A stretch of DNA of 34,028 nucleotides from JANXQE01 sp035651635 (GTDB lineage Bacteria; Verrucomicrobiota; Verrucomicrobiia; Limisphaerales; UBA8199): the NCBI GenBank assembly GCA_035651635.1, contig DASRFK010000112.1:1-34028 (forward strand), given 5' to 3'. Below the pieces are notes generated by a model, which was not told the origin of the DNA, did not search any database, and saw only the letters and a program-made list of their open reading frames with translations. The position numbers were made by a program, and so were the translations under genes. How positions within the stretch are numbered: the stretch's first letter is position 1; the number at the start of each line of letters is the position of its first letter. Below are positions 1 through 8,121 of the stretch, piece after piece.

Positions 1-63
1 GTTGGCGCAAAAGCCCCTGTCGCTGTTGTTCGAGGTTTGGGTAATCGGGAGAGCTCTTTTTCA

Positions 64-87
64 TATTGTAGTATACATACTACAATA
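64..87. promoter_or_regulatory. Perfect 24-bp operator-like palindrome
   Basis: Two 11-base arms, TATTGTAGTAT and ATACTACAATA, flank a 2-base centre (AC) with no mismatch. The symmetry and AT-richness suit a dimeric repressor rather than a terminator, as no T-run follows. TGTAGTA/TACTACA half-sites recall BlaI/MecI-family operators, but they face the opposite way from the usual TACTACA..TGTAGTA order, so the regulator is a guess. A purine-rich AAGGAG (102-107) and ATG at 110 follow, opening only an 11-codon frame. The gene at 201 is the first full gene downstream. The rest of positions 1-200 shows no recognisable gene. Confidence 0.5.
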
Positions 88-200
88 ACAGGGTCAAAAA
101 CAAGGAGAAATGCCAAAACCCACTTTTATCTCGTCCACCCAATAACGGAGAGCGAATTGACTTTGACGTTCTTTTATGTTATTTCAGACATTACAGAACT

Positions 201-1148
201 ATGTATGAACGCATTGTGCTGGTCGGCGGGTCAGGGTTCCTGGGACAAGCCTTGGCGGAGCATTTCCTTAAAGGAGGGCATGAAGTCGTCATATTGACGC
301 GTTCTCCGGCGGGAACCTCCCGCGGCGTGCGCCAGGTCGCTTGGGATGCAGCTAGCCTCGGCCCGTGGCAAAGGGAGTTGGAGGGCTCGCATGCGGTGGT
401 CAACCTGACCGGCCGCTCCGTGAATTGCCGCTATACGGAACGAAACCGGAAAGAGATCCTCGATTCCCGGGTGAACGCGACGCGGGTAATCGGCGAAGGC
501 ATTGGGCGCTGCCAACAGCCGCCGAAGGTCTGGCTCAACGCCAGCACGGCGACGGTGTACCGGCATACCTTCGACAAGGCGTGGGATGAAACCGGAGAAA
601 CCGAGGCTTCAACGGAGGCCAAGGATCAATTCTCCGTTGAGGTGGCGTGGGCTTGGGAAAAGGCGCTGAACGATGCGTTCGCGCCGCGTACTCGCAAGAT
701 CGCTCTGCGCACTTCGATGGTTTTGGGGTTGGGACAAAACAGTGTGTTTCCGGTCCTGCGCCGGCTGACCAAATTCGGCCTGGGCGGCAAAGTGGATAGC
801 GGAAAGCAGTTTGTCTCCTGGATCCATGAAGCCGATTATTGCGCCGCGGTCGACTGGCTGATCCAGCACGAAAACTTCGCGGGACCAGTCAATGTCACCG
901 CGCCTAATCCGGTTACTAACTCGGAAATGATGCGCGCTCTCCGTCAGTTGTGCCACGTGCCGTTCGGTCTGCCAGCCACCGGTTGGATGCTCGAGGTCGG
1001 GGCCTTCTTCTTGAGAACAGAGACGGAGCTGGTCCTCAAGAGCAGGCGCGTGATTCCGGGCCGCTTGCTCGAATCGGGTTTTGTCTTTCGATTCCCGGAA
1101 ATCCGGGGTGCATTTGAAGACCTCAATGTCGAGGGCGCGCGTGAATAG
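201..1148 (+). CDS. TIGR01777-family NAD(P)-binding epimerase (SDR superfamily)
   Basis: The 315-residue protein begins with a Rossmann fold carrying GGSGFLG at residues 9-15, the nucleotide-binding glycine motif of extended short-chain dehydrogenases. A mid-protein NASTATVYRH stretch matches the family's active-site strand; the usual YxxxK is replaced by VYRH, as is common in the TIGR01777/YfcH group. The last 50 residues (RRVIPGRLLESGFVFRFPE) match the DUF1731 tail that defines this family. Length is normal (about 300). The ATG at 201 is kept because GGSGFLG must lie near the N-terminus. The substrate is unknown for the family; a cytosolic sugar or isoprenoid oxidoreductase is only a general expectation. 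The gene stands alone, with an operator-like palindrome upstream and a strong terminator downstream. Confidence 0.88.
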   Translation: MYERIVLVGGSGFLGQALAEHFLKGGHEVVILTRSPAGTSRGVRQVAWDAASLGPWQRELEGSHAVVNLTGRSVNCRYTERNRKEILDSRVNATRVIGEGIGRCQQPPKVWLNASTATVYRHTFDKAWDETGETEASTEAKDQFSVEVAWAWEKALNDAFAPRTRKIALRTSMVLGLGQNSVFPVLRRLTKFGLGGKVDSGKQFVSWIHEADYCAAVDWLIQHENFAGPVNVTAPNPVTNSEMMRALRQLCHVPFGLPATGWMLEVGAFFLRTETELVLKSRRVIPGRLLESGFVFRFPEIRGAFEDLNVEGARE

Positions 1149-1220
1149 GGCGGGTATTCACCCCAGTGGCCGGCAACTTCACTCGTGTTACTGCTTAAGA
1201 GTTGGTTTTACGTACTGATT

Positions 1221-1250
1221 GACGCACCCTGTTTGGTGCGTCTTTTTTTT
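1221..1250 (+). terminator. Rho-independent terminator of the epimerase gene
   Basis: GACGCACC pairs perfectly with GGTGCGTC across a 6-base loop (CTGTTT), and eight T residues follow at 1243-1250. It sits about 70 bases after the epimerase stop and four bases before the stop codon of the convergent gene. The T-run is only on the plus strand, so it mainly ends plus-strand transcripts. Confidence 0.9.
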
Positions 1251-1253
1251 GCC

Positions 1254-3065
1254 TTACTTGGAGGAACTGGAAAAACGGTAGTTAAAACGTCCTTCCGGAG
1301 CGACATCCCCGCTCAAATAAAAATCCATGATGTCCCCAGGTCGTTGTAAACTATCGGCCCATTTGAAATCAAAAGAGACGGGGGCTTTGCCCTGCAACAG
1401 GCCCAATGACAGCCGGGGAATAGCCAGGGCAAGTTCATTGTCGCGGACCATCAAATCCACTGGGGCAATTTTCTTCCAATGCCACCCGCCCTCGTTCTTT
1501 TCGAGCCAGGTCTTCGGTCCACTCTCCAAGGTGCGGTTTACGATAAAGTCGTAGCCTTCCCAGCCGGTCGCGGCATTGCGATCCACATCGATTAAAAGCC
1601 ACATCCAATTCGTTCCCGCCGGAGCGGTGATGGGCCGGCGGGTCCGGGCGTAGAAATAGAGATTCCGCGCGTCGGTGGCGATTTTGAAGGCGACCAGATC
1701 GTTTGAAGCGCCACTGGCGTGATAATGCAACCCGCCAACACCCTCGAAGTCGCGGGACTCGGCGTCTCCGATATCGTCGCGGAATTGCGGCGCCACATCT
1801 TGCCACTGATCGAAGCCGCGTTTCAGATGGATGGTTTTGGGGGCGGAGGCCTGCGGCAGAGGGAGAGCGCCTTTGAACCGGCGAACATTGGCCACGAGCT
1901 GATAGTAATAATTGTCGCCGTGCCCGCCGTGCATCGGCTCGATATCACGGCTAAACTCTTCGTTGTACTGATCGACAAAAACCGGCGGACCATTCACGTC
2001 ACCCCATCGGCCGGCGATCCACTCGTTCCAGCCGGTGACCATGACAAAAGGCGCTTCCAACTCGCAGGCGCGGTTCCATTGTTCCTGGAAATTGAACCCC
2101 CAGTTCACCGCGCCAGGCGCAGAATCCCCCCGGCCATCGTGGAAGGTGCGGCCGCGAGCGTCGCCCGCGCTCATGTTGGTCACTTTGCCGTCGGCCTGGC
2201 GCAGGTTTTGGGCAACCGACACATTGACCTGCTCGGGTTTAGCCGGATCCTCCGTATAGCCATAGGGCTGGGGGAACGCCGCTTCCCAGTGCCAGGCAAG
2301 AGGTGTGTTGGTCATAGTAAAGGGCCAGTGGGCCCGACGCAGAGTAAAGAAATGGCGCAGTTCCTCAGAGGCCTGAGACGGATCACAAATCAGCAGCGGT
2401 TTGCCTCGCCATTGAAACCACAACTCGGGATACAAACCCGGCTGATAAAGAGTGTGATAAAGCTCCTCGGCGGTTTCTGCCGCCTTGGTATTGACCATAA
2501 AGGCGATCTGGGGGGTTCGACCGCCGCCGCGGCGAATGTCACGAAAGACCGCGCACAACTTAAGGTAAACGTCGGCATAAGTCCTGGCGTTGGTCGTATC
2601 AAAAATGAGCGTATCAATCCCGGCCGCGCTCAGCAATTGAGCGTGGCGGCGCAAGACCCATGGATCGGTGCTCCGATAGTACCCATAAAGCGGCTCACCC
2701 CAGTAATGGCTTGTCCCAATGCCGCCCCAAAGTGGTGAAGCTGGTTTCTTCAGCGCGTCGGGGTCTGCCTCGAGGATCCGGCTGACGTCGTACGGGCCGT
2801 TTAAAAGCGGGCTTCGGGCACCCGGCTCATTGTGCCAGAGGAAATAGAAGATGCCGACCCAGCGGTCCGAGCGAGGAGGGCCGACTTCGGAACCGTCCGG
2901 CAGAGAACGGCCGAGCGCATCGGTCGCCGGCCACGGCAGGCAAGGAGTACTGGTGCTGGATTGATCCTGCGCGCAAGCAAAACGGCCAAATGCGCAGAAC
3001 CCGAAGCAAAGCGAAATCCCGAATACTTTCGAGATTATGGGAATGTCAGGAAGCAGCGTTGGCAC
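1254..3065 (-). CDS. Secreted GH71/GH99-like glycosidase with CBM9-like C-terminal domain
   Basis: The 603-residue protein starts with a signal-peptide-like segment (hydrophobic, ending near residue 32 at CAQ) and so is probably exported. Residues 65-400 look like the (beta/alpha)8 fold of GH71/GH99 and related WbsX-type proteins: YWGEPLYGYY near 121, FDTTNA near 155 and GWNEW at 345-349. From about 410 onward, the pattern of lipid-free beta strands (LYFYART, WMWLLIDVD, GWEGYDFIVNR) resembles a CBM9-type carbohydrate-binding module. The start is a GTG at 3063-3065 inside the end of the preceding gene (20-base overlap, other frame), suggesting translational coupling. Substrate is not inferable; alpha-mannan or alpha-glucan is typical of these families. 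A role in polysaccharide breakdown fits its neighbours. Confidence 0.75.
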   Translation of the reverse strand: MPTLLPDIPIISKVFGISLCFGFCAFGRFACAQDQSSTSTPCLPWPATDALGRSLPDGSEVGPPRSDRWVGIFYFLWHNEPGARSPLLNGPYDVSRILEADPDALKKPASPLWGGIGTSHYWGEPLYGYYRSTDPWVLRRHAQLLSAAGIDTLIFDTTNARTYADVYLKLCAVFRDIRRGGGRTPQIAFMVNTKAAETAEELYHTLYQPGLYPELWFQWRGKPLLICDPSQASEELRHFFTLRRAHWPFTMTNTPLAWHWEAAFPQPYGYTEDPAKPEQVNVSVAQNLRQADGKVTNMSAGDARGRTFHDGRGDSAPGAVNWGFNFQEQWNRACELEAPFVMVTGWNEWIAGRWGDVNGPPVFVDQYNEEFSRDIEPMHGGHGDNYYYQLVANVRRFKGALPLPQASAPKTIHLKRGFDQWQDVAPQFRDDIGDAESRDFEGVGGLHYHASGASNDLVAFKIATDARNLYFYARTRRPITAPAGTNWMWLLIDVDRNAATGWEGYDFIVNRTLESGPKTWLEKNEGGWHWKKIAPVDLMVRDNELALAIPRLSLGLLQGKAPVSFDFKWADSLQRPGDIMDFYLSGDVAPEGRFNYRFSSSSK

Positions 3066-4212
3066 TGCCCATGGTATCGGTGAAGGTCGTGCTGGTGAGG
3101 GACATACCGGTCAGATGGTCATTCACCCACTTAATGCCCGCGCTGCAAGAGCCAAGCAGGTTCGGGCCCGGGGAAGTCAGCGGCAGTATGCTGTCTTCGG
3201 CTTCACTATACATCGGCATGAGATCGCCGCCCACAATTTCGCAGAACCGGTCCCCTGCCCCGATCGCGAGCAGCATCTTGGTGTAGCTCTCCAGGTTCAC
3301 TTCACCCTCGCCATGTCCGCAAAACTGGTGGCCGCGCTGGGTCCAGTCCTCGGAGATCATGAGCGTGGAGGCGCCTTCGAGGAATTTGAAGTTCTTGGCG
3401 TGACTGCCCACGACGCGCGGCGCGACGAATGGGCTGGAGAATCGACGAGTCCAGGTTTCGCCGGCCCAGCAATGGCTGGGATCGCCCCACACACAGAGGC
3501 AACGGTCATAGTCTGTGGCGAGCAGCAGCAAACCAAAGTCACGCGCGCAGATGGCCCCCGTTGCGGGGTGAATCTCGTGAGCCAGGTAGGCGCCTAATCG
3601 ATTTGCCCGGGCGCGGATCTTGGCGGTTCTATCCCGGAACCGAACCAGCCCGTCCTCGATCAGCTTGTCCCATCCGAAAAACCAGGGATAACCGCCGTGC
3701 AGGACCGGATGACCCCACAGGCCCCAAAACCAACCGAAGATATGAATTCCCGCGGCGGTGCCAGCCTCGAGCATGCCCAGGAGGTATTCCTCCGACCAGT
3801 CCTCGACATATTGAGTGCCTTTGGCCAGGACCGGGCCGGGCACAAACTTCTCGGCATATTCCAGGCCCCACTTGGCGCTCAGGTGCGCATAAGCGGCGCA
3901 GTGGGCGCTGACGGCGGGGGCGACGACTCCCAAGGCGCCCAGGACTTGTTTAATCTCTTTGGGATCGCGAAAGCTAATCCGGCCATTCTCGCCATGCCCG
4001 GGTCCATTGAGCAGGTAATTGGAGATCATCATGGAACGGGCGCCACATTGGGTGGCGTATTGCCCGACGGCCTCGAGGCTTTTGAGGCTTCCGACAAGTT
4101 GTCCGGTCTCGACGCCCGCGACAATGCTGACCTGGCGCCCGCAACCGAGATTCAAGCGCGCGCGGCTGGGATCGAAGTATCCATTGAATTCTTTAAAGAA
4201 GAGAGGATTCAT
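3046..4212 (-). CDS. Sugar-phosphate isomerase/epimerase-like TIM barrel (xylose-isomerase-like)
   Basis: With the start at ATG 4212 the product has 388 residues and no signal peptide. The pattern fits the AP-endonuclease-2/xylose-isomerase-like barrel: a Glu in LAHEIHP, Asp and His in CVWGDPSHCWAGE, His in VVGSHAKNF and Glu in SEDW are placed as the metal ligands of that superfamily. The frame stays open back to 4467, but that extension overlaps the divergent ClpP-like gene, has low-complexity basic sequence, and would lie upstream of a TATAAT box at 4247-4252; I therefore reject it. It overlaps the secreted glycosidase gene by 20 bases, so the two are co-transcribed. Family members interconvert keto sugars or inositol derivatives; the exact substrate is unknown. 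Confidence 0.75.
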   Translation of the reverse strand: MNPLFFKEFNGYFDPSRARLNLGCGRQVSIVAGVETGQLVGSLKSLEAVGQYATQCGARSMMISNYLLNGPGHGENGRISFRDPKEIKQVLGALGVVAPAVSAHCAAYAHLSAKWGLEYAEKFVPGPVLAKGTQYVEDWSEEYLLGMLEAGTAAGIHIFGWFWGLWGHPVLHGGYPWFFGWDKLIEDGLVRFRDRTAKIRARANRLGAYLAHEIHPATGAICARDFGLLLLATDYDRCLCVWGDPSHCWAGETWTRRFSSPFVAPRVVGSHAKNFKFLEGASTLMISEDWTQRGHQFCGHGEGEVNLESYTKMLLAIGAGDRFCEIVGGDLMPMYSEAEDSILPLTSPGPNLLGSCSAGIKWVNDHLTGMSLTSTTFTDTMGSANAAS

Positions 4213-4246
4213 AGGCGTGGGTTGGTTACCAAAAAATACGTGCTCG

Positions 4247-4252
4247 ATTATA
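4247..4252 (-). promoter_or_regulatory. Candidate -10 box for the isomerase/glycosidase operon
   Basis: Read on the minus strand this is a consensus TATAAT. A transcript from it would begin near 4240, giving a leader of about 28 bases before ATG 4212. I find no good -35 box at 16-18 bases, so the call rests on the -10 alone. It supports the short start of the downstream gene. Confidence 0.4.
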
Positions 4253-4345
4253 AATTGCAATTCAGTTATCACTGCTTGAGTCGAGGGAGCGGACCCGCTA
4301 GTTTGGGCCTGAGTCGGAAGCGAACGATCCCAGGCGATAACTAGA

Positions 4346-4891
4346 ATGTCACGGCGCTCAACAGGTTTTTTGGCCAGCAGATATCTGGAGAGACGCGTAC
4401 CGCTGCGGGGCCTGATCACGAACCAACTGGCCAGTTGCTGTATTGCGCGTTTGCTGGTGCTGGCCACTGAGGAGACTCACAAACCGATCATAACCTATAT
4501 CGAATCGAGTGGGGGGTCGGTGCCGGAAGCGTTGAACGTGATCTCAACGATGAATGGGATCCGCAGTCCGGTGGCCACCTTTTGCCGCGGAACCATCGGC
4601 GGAGTGTCCGCGGTGATTGCCGCTCACGGCCTGAAAGGTTTCCGCACCGCGGATCCGGCGGCACATTTCTCACTGGCACTGACCAGTGAACTGACAAAAA
4701 ACGGTCGAGAAGCGACGCATGAATCGTACCTCAAGCTGCTGGTACAGATCCTGGCGAGCGATACCGCGCAACCGGAATCAGAGGTGCATCGCTGGCTCAC
4801 CGAAGGGGCCGAGTTCAACGCGCAACAAGCACTCCACCACGGACTGGTTGACAGCGTCGCGCGCGAACCGGTCTTGCCGAAGGCTGGTTAA
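4346..4891 (+). CDS. ClpP-fold protein lacking the Ser-His-Asp triad
   Basis: The 181 residues align along their length with ClpP: an N-terminal strand region with RVPLRGLITNQLA, then YIESSGGSVPEAL (ClpP YINSPGGSV), a central glycine-rich segment, and a C-terminal QQALHHGLVDSV (ClpP EAVEYGLVDSI). The catalytic serine of GQAASMGA falls on Gly86 in GTIGGVSA; the histidine 25 residues later falls on Ala111; the Asp of the ERD motif is replaced in TEGAEF. It should therefore be proteolytically inactive, like cyanobacterial ClpR, and may act as a structural subunit or adaptor. No clpX or active clpP lies in the window. It faces away from the isomerase gene, and its stop overlaps the convergent oxidoreductase stop by 4 bases. 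Confidence 0.75.
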   Translation: MSRRSTGFLASRYLERRVPLRGLITNQLASCCIARLLVLATEETHKPIITYIESSGGSVPEALNVISTMNGIRSPVATFCRGTIGGVSAVIAAHGLKGFRTADPAAHFSLALTSELTKNGREATHESYLKLLVQILASDTAQPESEVHRWLTEGAEFNAQQALHHGLVDSVAREPVLPKAG

Positions 4892-6171
4892 ACCTTCCAC
4901 GGACCGCGTTTTGGCCGGTCCAACCACTTATTGGCTTCTGAGTCGCCGATGAAGCGCTCTTTGGCCGGATCCCATTTGAGCCGGCGATGGTTCCAATAAG
5001 CCAAGTTGCCCAAGTGGCAAACAGTGACCGAGCGGCAACCAATTTCCACATCGCAGATGGGCCGCTTGCGCGAGCGCATACAATCGAGGAAATCCTTGCC
5101 ATGATTGTAGCTGTTGTACAGCCGGATGGCTTTATCGCCCAGAGGTTCTTCGGCAATCGATTTTGGAGTGGCTTCGAACTTGCCGCGATTGACCAGGATT
5201 TTGCCTTCCGAACCGACGAACAGCACGCCGCCGCTATCCCCATGCAAGACCTCGACCCCGTTGGCATAAATGTAGCGAAGGCCTTTGGTGGCTTTGGGGT
5301 CTTCCGGCGGGATGATCTCGACCGGACCGCTGTCGTCCATGCCCAGTCCCCATTGGGCGATGTCAAAATGGTGCGCTCCCCAATCGGTCATCATGCCGCC
5401 CGAGTACTCCCGATAATTGCGCCAGTCCGGAAAATGAGTATGGACGCCGCGCGGGCTGAGAACTGAATTATAGGGCCGCAGGGGCGCGGGCCCGAGCCAC
5501 AGATCCCAATTGAGGCCGGGCTCCAGCGGTTCTTCCGGCAGATCACACGGACGCGACGGGCCGCCGACGTCAACAATCACCTGCTGGATTTTTCCGATCC
5601 GCCCGTTGCGCACCAGCTCGCAAGCTTTGCGGAATTCGCTCATGGAACGTTGCATGGAGCCGGTTTGAAACACCCGATCATATTTGCGGGCGGCTTTAAC
5701 CATGGCTCGAGCCTCATGAATCGTCAGTGAAAGCGGTTTTTCGCAGTAAACGTCCTTGCCGGCCTTGCAGGCGGCGATCGCGACAAAGGCGTGCCAGTGG
5801 TCCGGCACCGCGATGACCACGGCATCGATGTCTTTGCGGGCGAGCAATTCCTGGAACTCTTTGTAGGCGGCGCAACCCTTGTATTCTTTGTCTTGTTTGA
5901 TGCTGTAGAATTCGTCGGCGATCTTCCGGTGGTGCTCGCGCCGGGTGGTATCCACATCGCAAACGGCCAGGACCTGGGTGTCGGGCTGGTTAAGGAAATT
6001 GTTCAACAACCCTCGGCCTTGGGTGCCTGTTCCGATGAAGCCGAGCGTGATCCGATCATTAGGGCCCTTTCGGACCGTGCCACCCCACGCGGAGGACAGG
6101 AGCAGCGGAGCGGTCGCGGAAATGGCCGAGGTGAGTTTTAGGAATTGTCTTCGATTGAGGTGAGTTTTCAT
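4888..6171 (-). CDS. TAT-exported Gfo/Idh/MocA-family oxidoreductase
   Basis: The 427-residue protein opens with NRRQFLK (residues 6-12) and a hydrophobic run, a twin-arginine signal, so it is probably folded with its cofactor in the cytoplasm and then exported. GFIGTGTQGRG (44-54) is the Rossmann nucleotide loop and CEKPLS carries the conserved EKP lysine (Lys145). GGMMTDWGAHHFDIAQW in the second half is typical of the C-terminal beta-sheet domain, as is the final WDP..E.FIGD..AN..L.RP pattern seen in Planctomycetes/Verrucomicrobia homologues. It probably oxidises or reduces a sugar, cyclitol or glycoside using a tightly bound NAD(P). Together with the nearby isomerase-like gene and glycosidase it suggests a sugar-processing locus. 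No Shine-Dalgarno is visible at ATG 6171. Confidence 0.88.
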   Translation of the reverse strand: MKTHLNRRQFLKLTSAISATAPLLLSSAWGGTVRKGPNDRITLGFIGTGTQGRGLLNNFLNQPDTQVLAVCDVDTTRREHHRKIADEFYSIKQDKEYKGCAAYKEFQELLARKDIDAVVIAVPDHWHAFVAIAACKAGKDVYCEKPLSLTIHEARAMVKAARKYDRVFQTGSMQRSMSEFRKACELVRNGRIGKIQQVIVDVGGPSRPCDLPEEPLEPGLNWDLWLGPAPLRPYNSVLSPRGVHTHFPDWRNYREYSGGMMTDWGAHHFDIAQWGLGMDDSGPVEIIPPEDPKATKGLRYIYANGVEVLHGDSGGVLFVGSEGKILVNRGKFEATPKSIAEEPLGDKAIRLYNSYNHGKDFLDCMRSRKRPICDVEIGCRSVTVCHLGNLAYWNHRRLKWDPAKERFIGDSEANKWLDRPKRGPWKV

Positions 6172-6268
6172 GACGAGCGAGTTTTGCGGTGATCAGACGC
6201 GCGGGGCAATGAAATTGTTCACCTCTCGGCTTGCGTCGAAGAAGGAAATGAGGATCCTGTGCCCACTC

Positions 6269-7579
6269 ATGAACAAGCCATCACACCACCTTAGTACGCT
6301 GGCGCTCCACGCCGGACAGGTTCCGGATCCGACCACCGGTGCGCGGGCCGTGCCCATTTTTCAAACCACGTCGTTCGTGTTCAAAAACACCGAACACGCG
6401 GCCAACCTCTTCGCGTTGAAGGAATTCGGCAATGTTTACACCCGGATCATGAATCCGACGACCGACGTGTTCGAGCAACGAATGGCGGTGTTAGAAGGCG
6501 GGACCGGCGCGTTGGGAGTCTCTTCCGGCCAGGCCGCCACAACGCTGGCGCTGCTGAATATCACGCAGATCGGAGATGAAATTGTTTCAGCCAATAATCT
6601 CTACGGCGGCACCTACCAGCTTTTCCATTACACGCTGCCCAAACTTGGACGCGTGGTCAAATTCGTGGATTCAACCAAGCCCGAGGCCTTTCGCCAAGCC
6701 ATCACGCCTAAAACCAGGGCGCTCTTCGCCGAAACCATTGGTAATCCGAAACTGGACGTGCCGGATTTCGAAGCCTTGTCGACAATCGCGCATAAGGCTG
6801 GAGTTCCATTGGTGGTAGACAATACGATTGCAGTTGGTTTGGTCCGGCCGATTGAACACGGCGCCGATATCGTGGTCGCGTCGGCTACGAAGTACATCGG
6901 TGGGCATGGCACGTCCATTGGCGGCGTCATTGTCGATTCCGGAAACTTTCGGTGGGATAACGGTAAATATCCCGAATTCACCGAGCCTGACCCGAGTTAT
7001 CACGGGCTCAAGTTCTGGGACGTGTTCGGGAATTTCCCGGGACTGGGCAACGTGGCGTTCATCATCAAAGCGCGGGTGCAGTTGCTGCGGGACCTGGGCG
7101 CGTGTTTGAGCCCGTTCAACTCGTTTCTATTCCTGCAAGGATTGGAGACATTGGTGTTGCGGCAACAGCAGCATTCGAAAAACGCCCTCGAAATCGCGCG
7201 GTTCCTCAACAAACACAAACTGGTCACCTGGGTCACGTACCCTGGGCTGCCGGAGAATCCGACTCATAAGATGGCCGCCAAATACTTGAAACAAGGCTTC
7301 GGCGGGATCCTCGGTTTCGGAATCAAAGGCGGTCTCGAGGCGGGCAAGAAATTTATCAACTCCGCCAAATTGCTGTCGCACCTCGCCAACATTGGTGATG
7401 CCAAAAGTCTGGTGATTCACCCAGCCTCGACCACGCACCAGCAATTGAGTGCGGAAGAACAAGCCGCGACCGGTGTTACCGCCGATTATGTGCGCTTGTC
7501 CATTGGATTAGAGGATGCTGCCGACATCAAGGCGGATATCGATCAGGCGCTGAAAGCCTCTCAGCACGGCCTCCGGTAA
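6269..7579 (+). CDS. metY: O-acetylhomoserine sulfhydrylase (aminocarboxypropyltransferase)
   Basis: This 436-residue PLP enzyme of the Cys/Met-metabolism family makes homocysteine from O-acetylhomoserine and sulfide. STLALHAGQVPDPTTGARAVPI at the start, YTRIMNPT near 58-64, and SATKYIGGHG with the Schiff-base Lys208 are diagnostic; RPIEHGADIVV just before is typical of the MetY branch rather than MetB/MetC. The frame is open from an ATG at 6170 and has another ATG at 6248 just after GAAGGAA. ATG 6269 gives the family N-terminus and avoids overlap with the divergent oxidoreductase, so I prefer it; 6248 is the main alternative. The gene seems monocistronic, with a repeat-filled gap behind it. 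No SAM or cobalamin riboswitch is visible upstream. Confidence 0.92.
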   Translation: MNKPSHHLSTLALHAGQVPDPTTGARAVPIFQTTSFVFKNTEHAANLFALKEFGNVYTRIMNPTTDVFEQRMAVLEGGTGALGVSSGQAATTLALLNITQIGDEIVSANNLYGGTYQLFHYTLPKLGRVVKFVDSTKPEAFRQAITPKTRALFAETIGNPKLDVPDFEALSTIAHKAGVPLVVDNTIAVGLVRPIEHGADIVVASATKYIGGHGTSIGGVIVDSGNFRWDNGKYPEFTEPDPSYHGLKFWDVFGNFPGLGNVAFIIKARVQLLRDLGACLSPFNSFLFLQGLETLVLRQQQHSKNALEIARFLNKHKLVTWVTYPGLPENPTHKMAAKYLKQGFGGILGFGIKGGLEAGKKFINSAKLLSHLANIGDAKSLVIHPASTTHQQLSAEEQAATGVTADYVRLSIGLEDAADIKADIDQALKASQHGLR

Positions 7580-7592
7580 TCGATTGGGACGA

Positions 7593-7930
7593 TCCTCCCT
7601 CCTTGCGAGGAGCGAGCGGGACGAGGTTGGGCAGAGGTTGCTCACGGTTCAGGGTGCCAATGCGCTTGGAATCCACGTGGAAGCTTTCTATAAACCGAAA
7701 GGAACTCCGAAGGTTTTGGAGTGCGCCTGCCGTGCGGCGCTTTGGGGCTAAGCAGGGTCCAATGATTGAGATTCTCTCGCGGATCAGCCGTCGTTGGGTT
7801 CCAAAAGCGGCGCATAGCGCCGCACTCCAAGACGCTGGCGCGCGGGTTCGGGCGCGACCGGATTCATGGTCACAATGTGCGAGAAATCGAAATGGAGCAT
7901 TCCACATTCGTTCCGCCCCCTTGACGGGCA
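7593..7930. repeat. Composite intergenic repeat, copy 1 (hairpin modules)
   Basis: The 542-base gap 7580-8121 holds no gene I can support; its first two thirds are repeats. 7593-7665 (TCCTCCC..GCGAGGAGCGAGCGGG..GGTTCAGGGTGCCAATG) resembles 31500-31570. 7713-7743 and 7804-7834 are about 31-base inverted arms (GTTTTGGAGTGCG / CGCACTCCAAGACG at the tips) that match the arms at 25459-25540. 7863-7900 (ATTCATGGTCACAATG) is a diverged copy of the module repeated at 25.4-25.8 kb. The order of modules is the same at the two distant loci. From 7930 to 8121 I see nothing definite. Confidence 0.75.
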
Positions 7931-8121
7931 CGGGAAATGGAAGGTCTCCGAGAAAGCGGTCTTATTTTTCGGTATTCTCGTTTCCGGGTTGCTGTCAACC
8001 AAGTTTGGACTTAGAGTTGAAATGTCCGAGGGCGCGCAACACTGCTCTGAGCTCGGCGTCCCGAGCGAGTGCGGCGTTCGCACCCGCACCTAACGCAGCA
8101 CGCAGACATGGTCTTGACGCG

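Noticed and set aside
1719..2738. 339-codon plus-strand frame opposite the GH99-like gene
   Set aside because: No recognisable domain, while the minus strand encodes a coherent secreted enzyme.
4213..4467. In-frame extension of the isomerase-like gene
   Set aside because: It overlaps the divergent ClpP-like gene and a TATAAT box, and adds only basic, family-foreign sequence.
7603..8121. In-frame N-terminal extension of the histidine kinase (173 codons)
   Set aside because: It translates the composite repeat shared with 25.4 kb and has no domain character; the PAS-like region begins just after ATG 8122.
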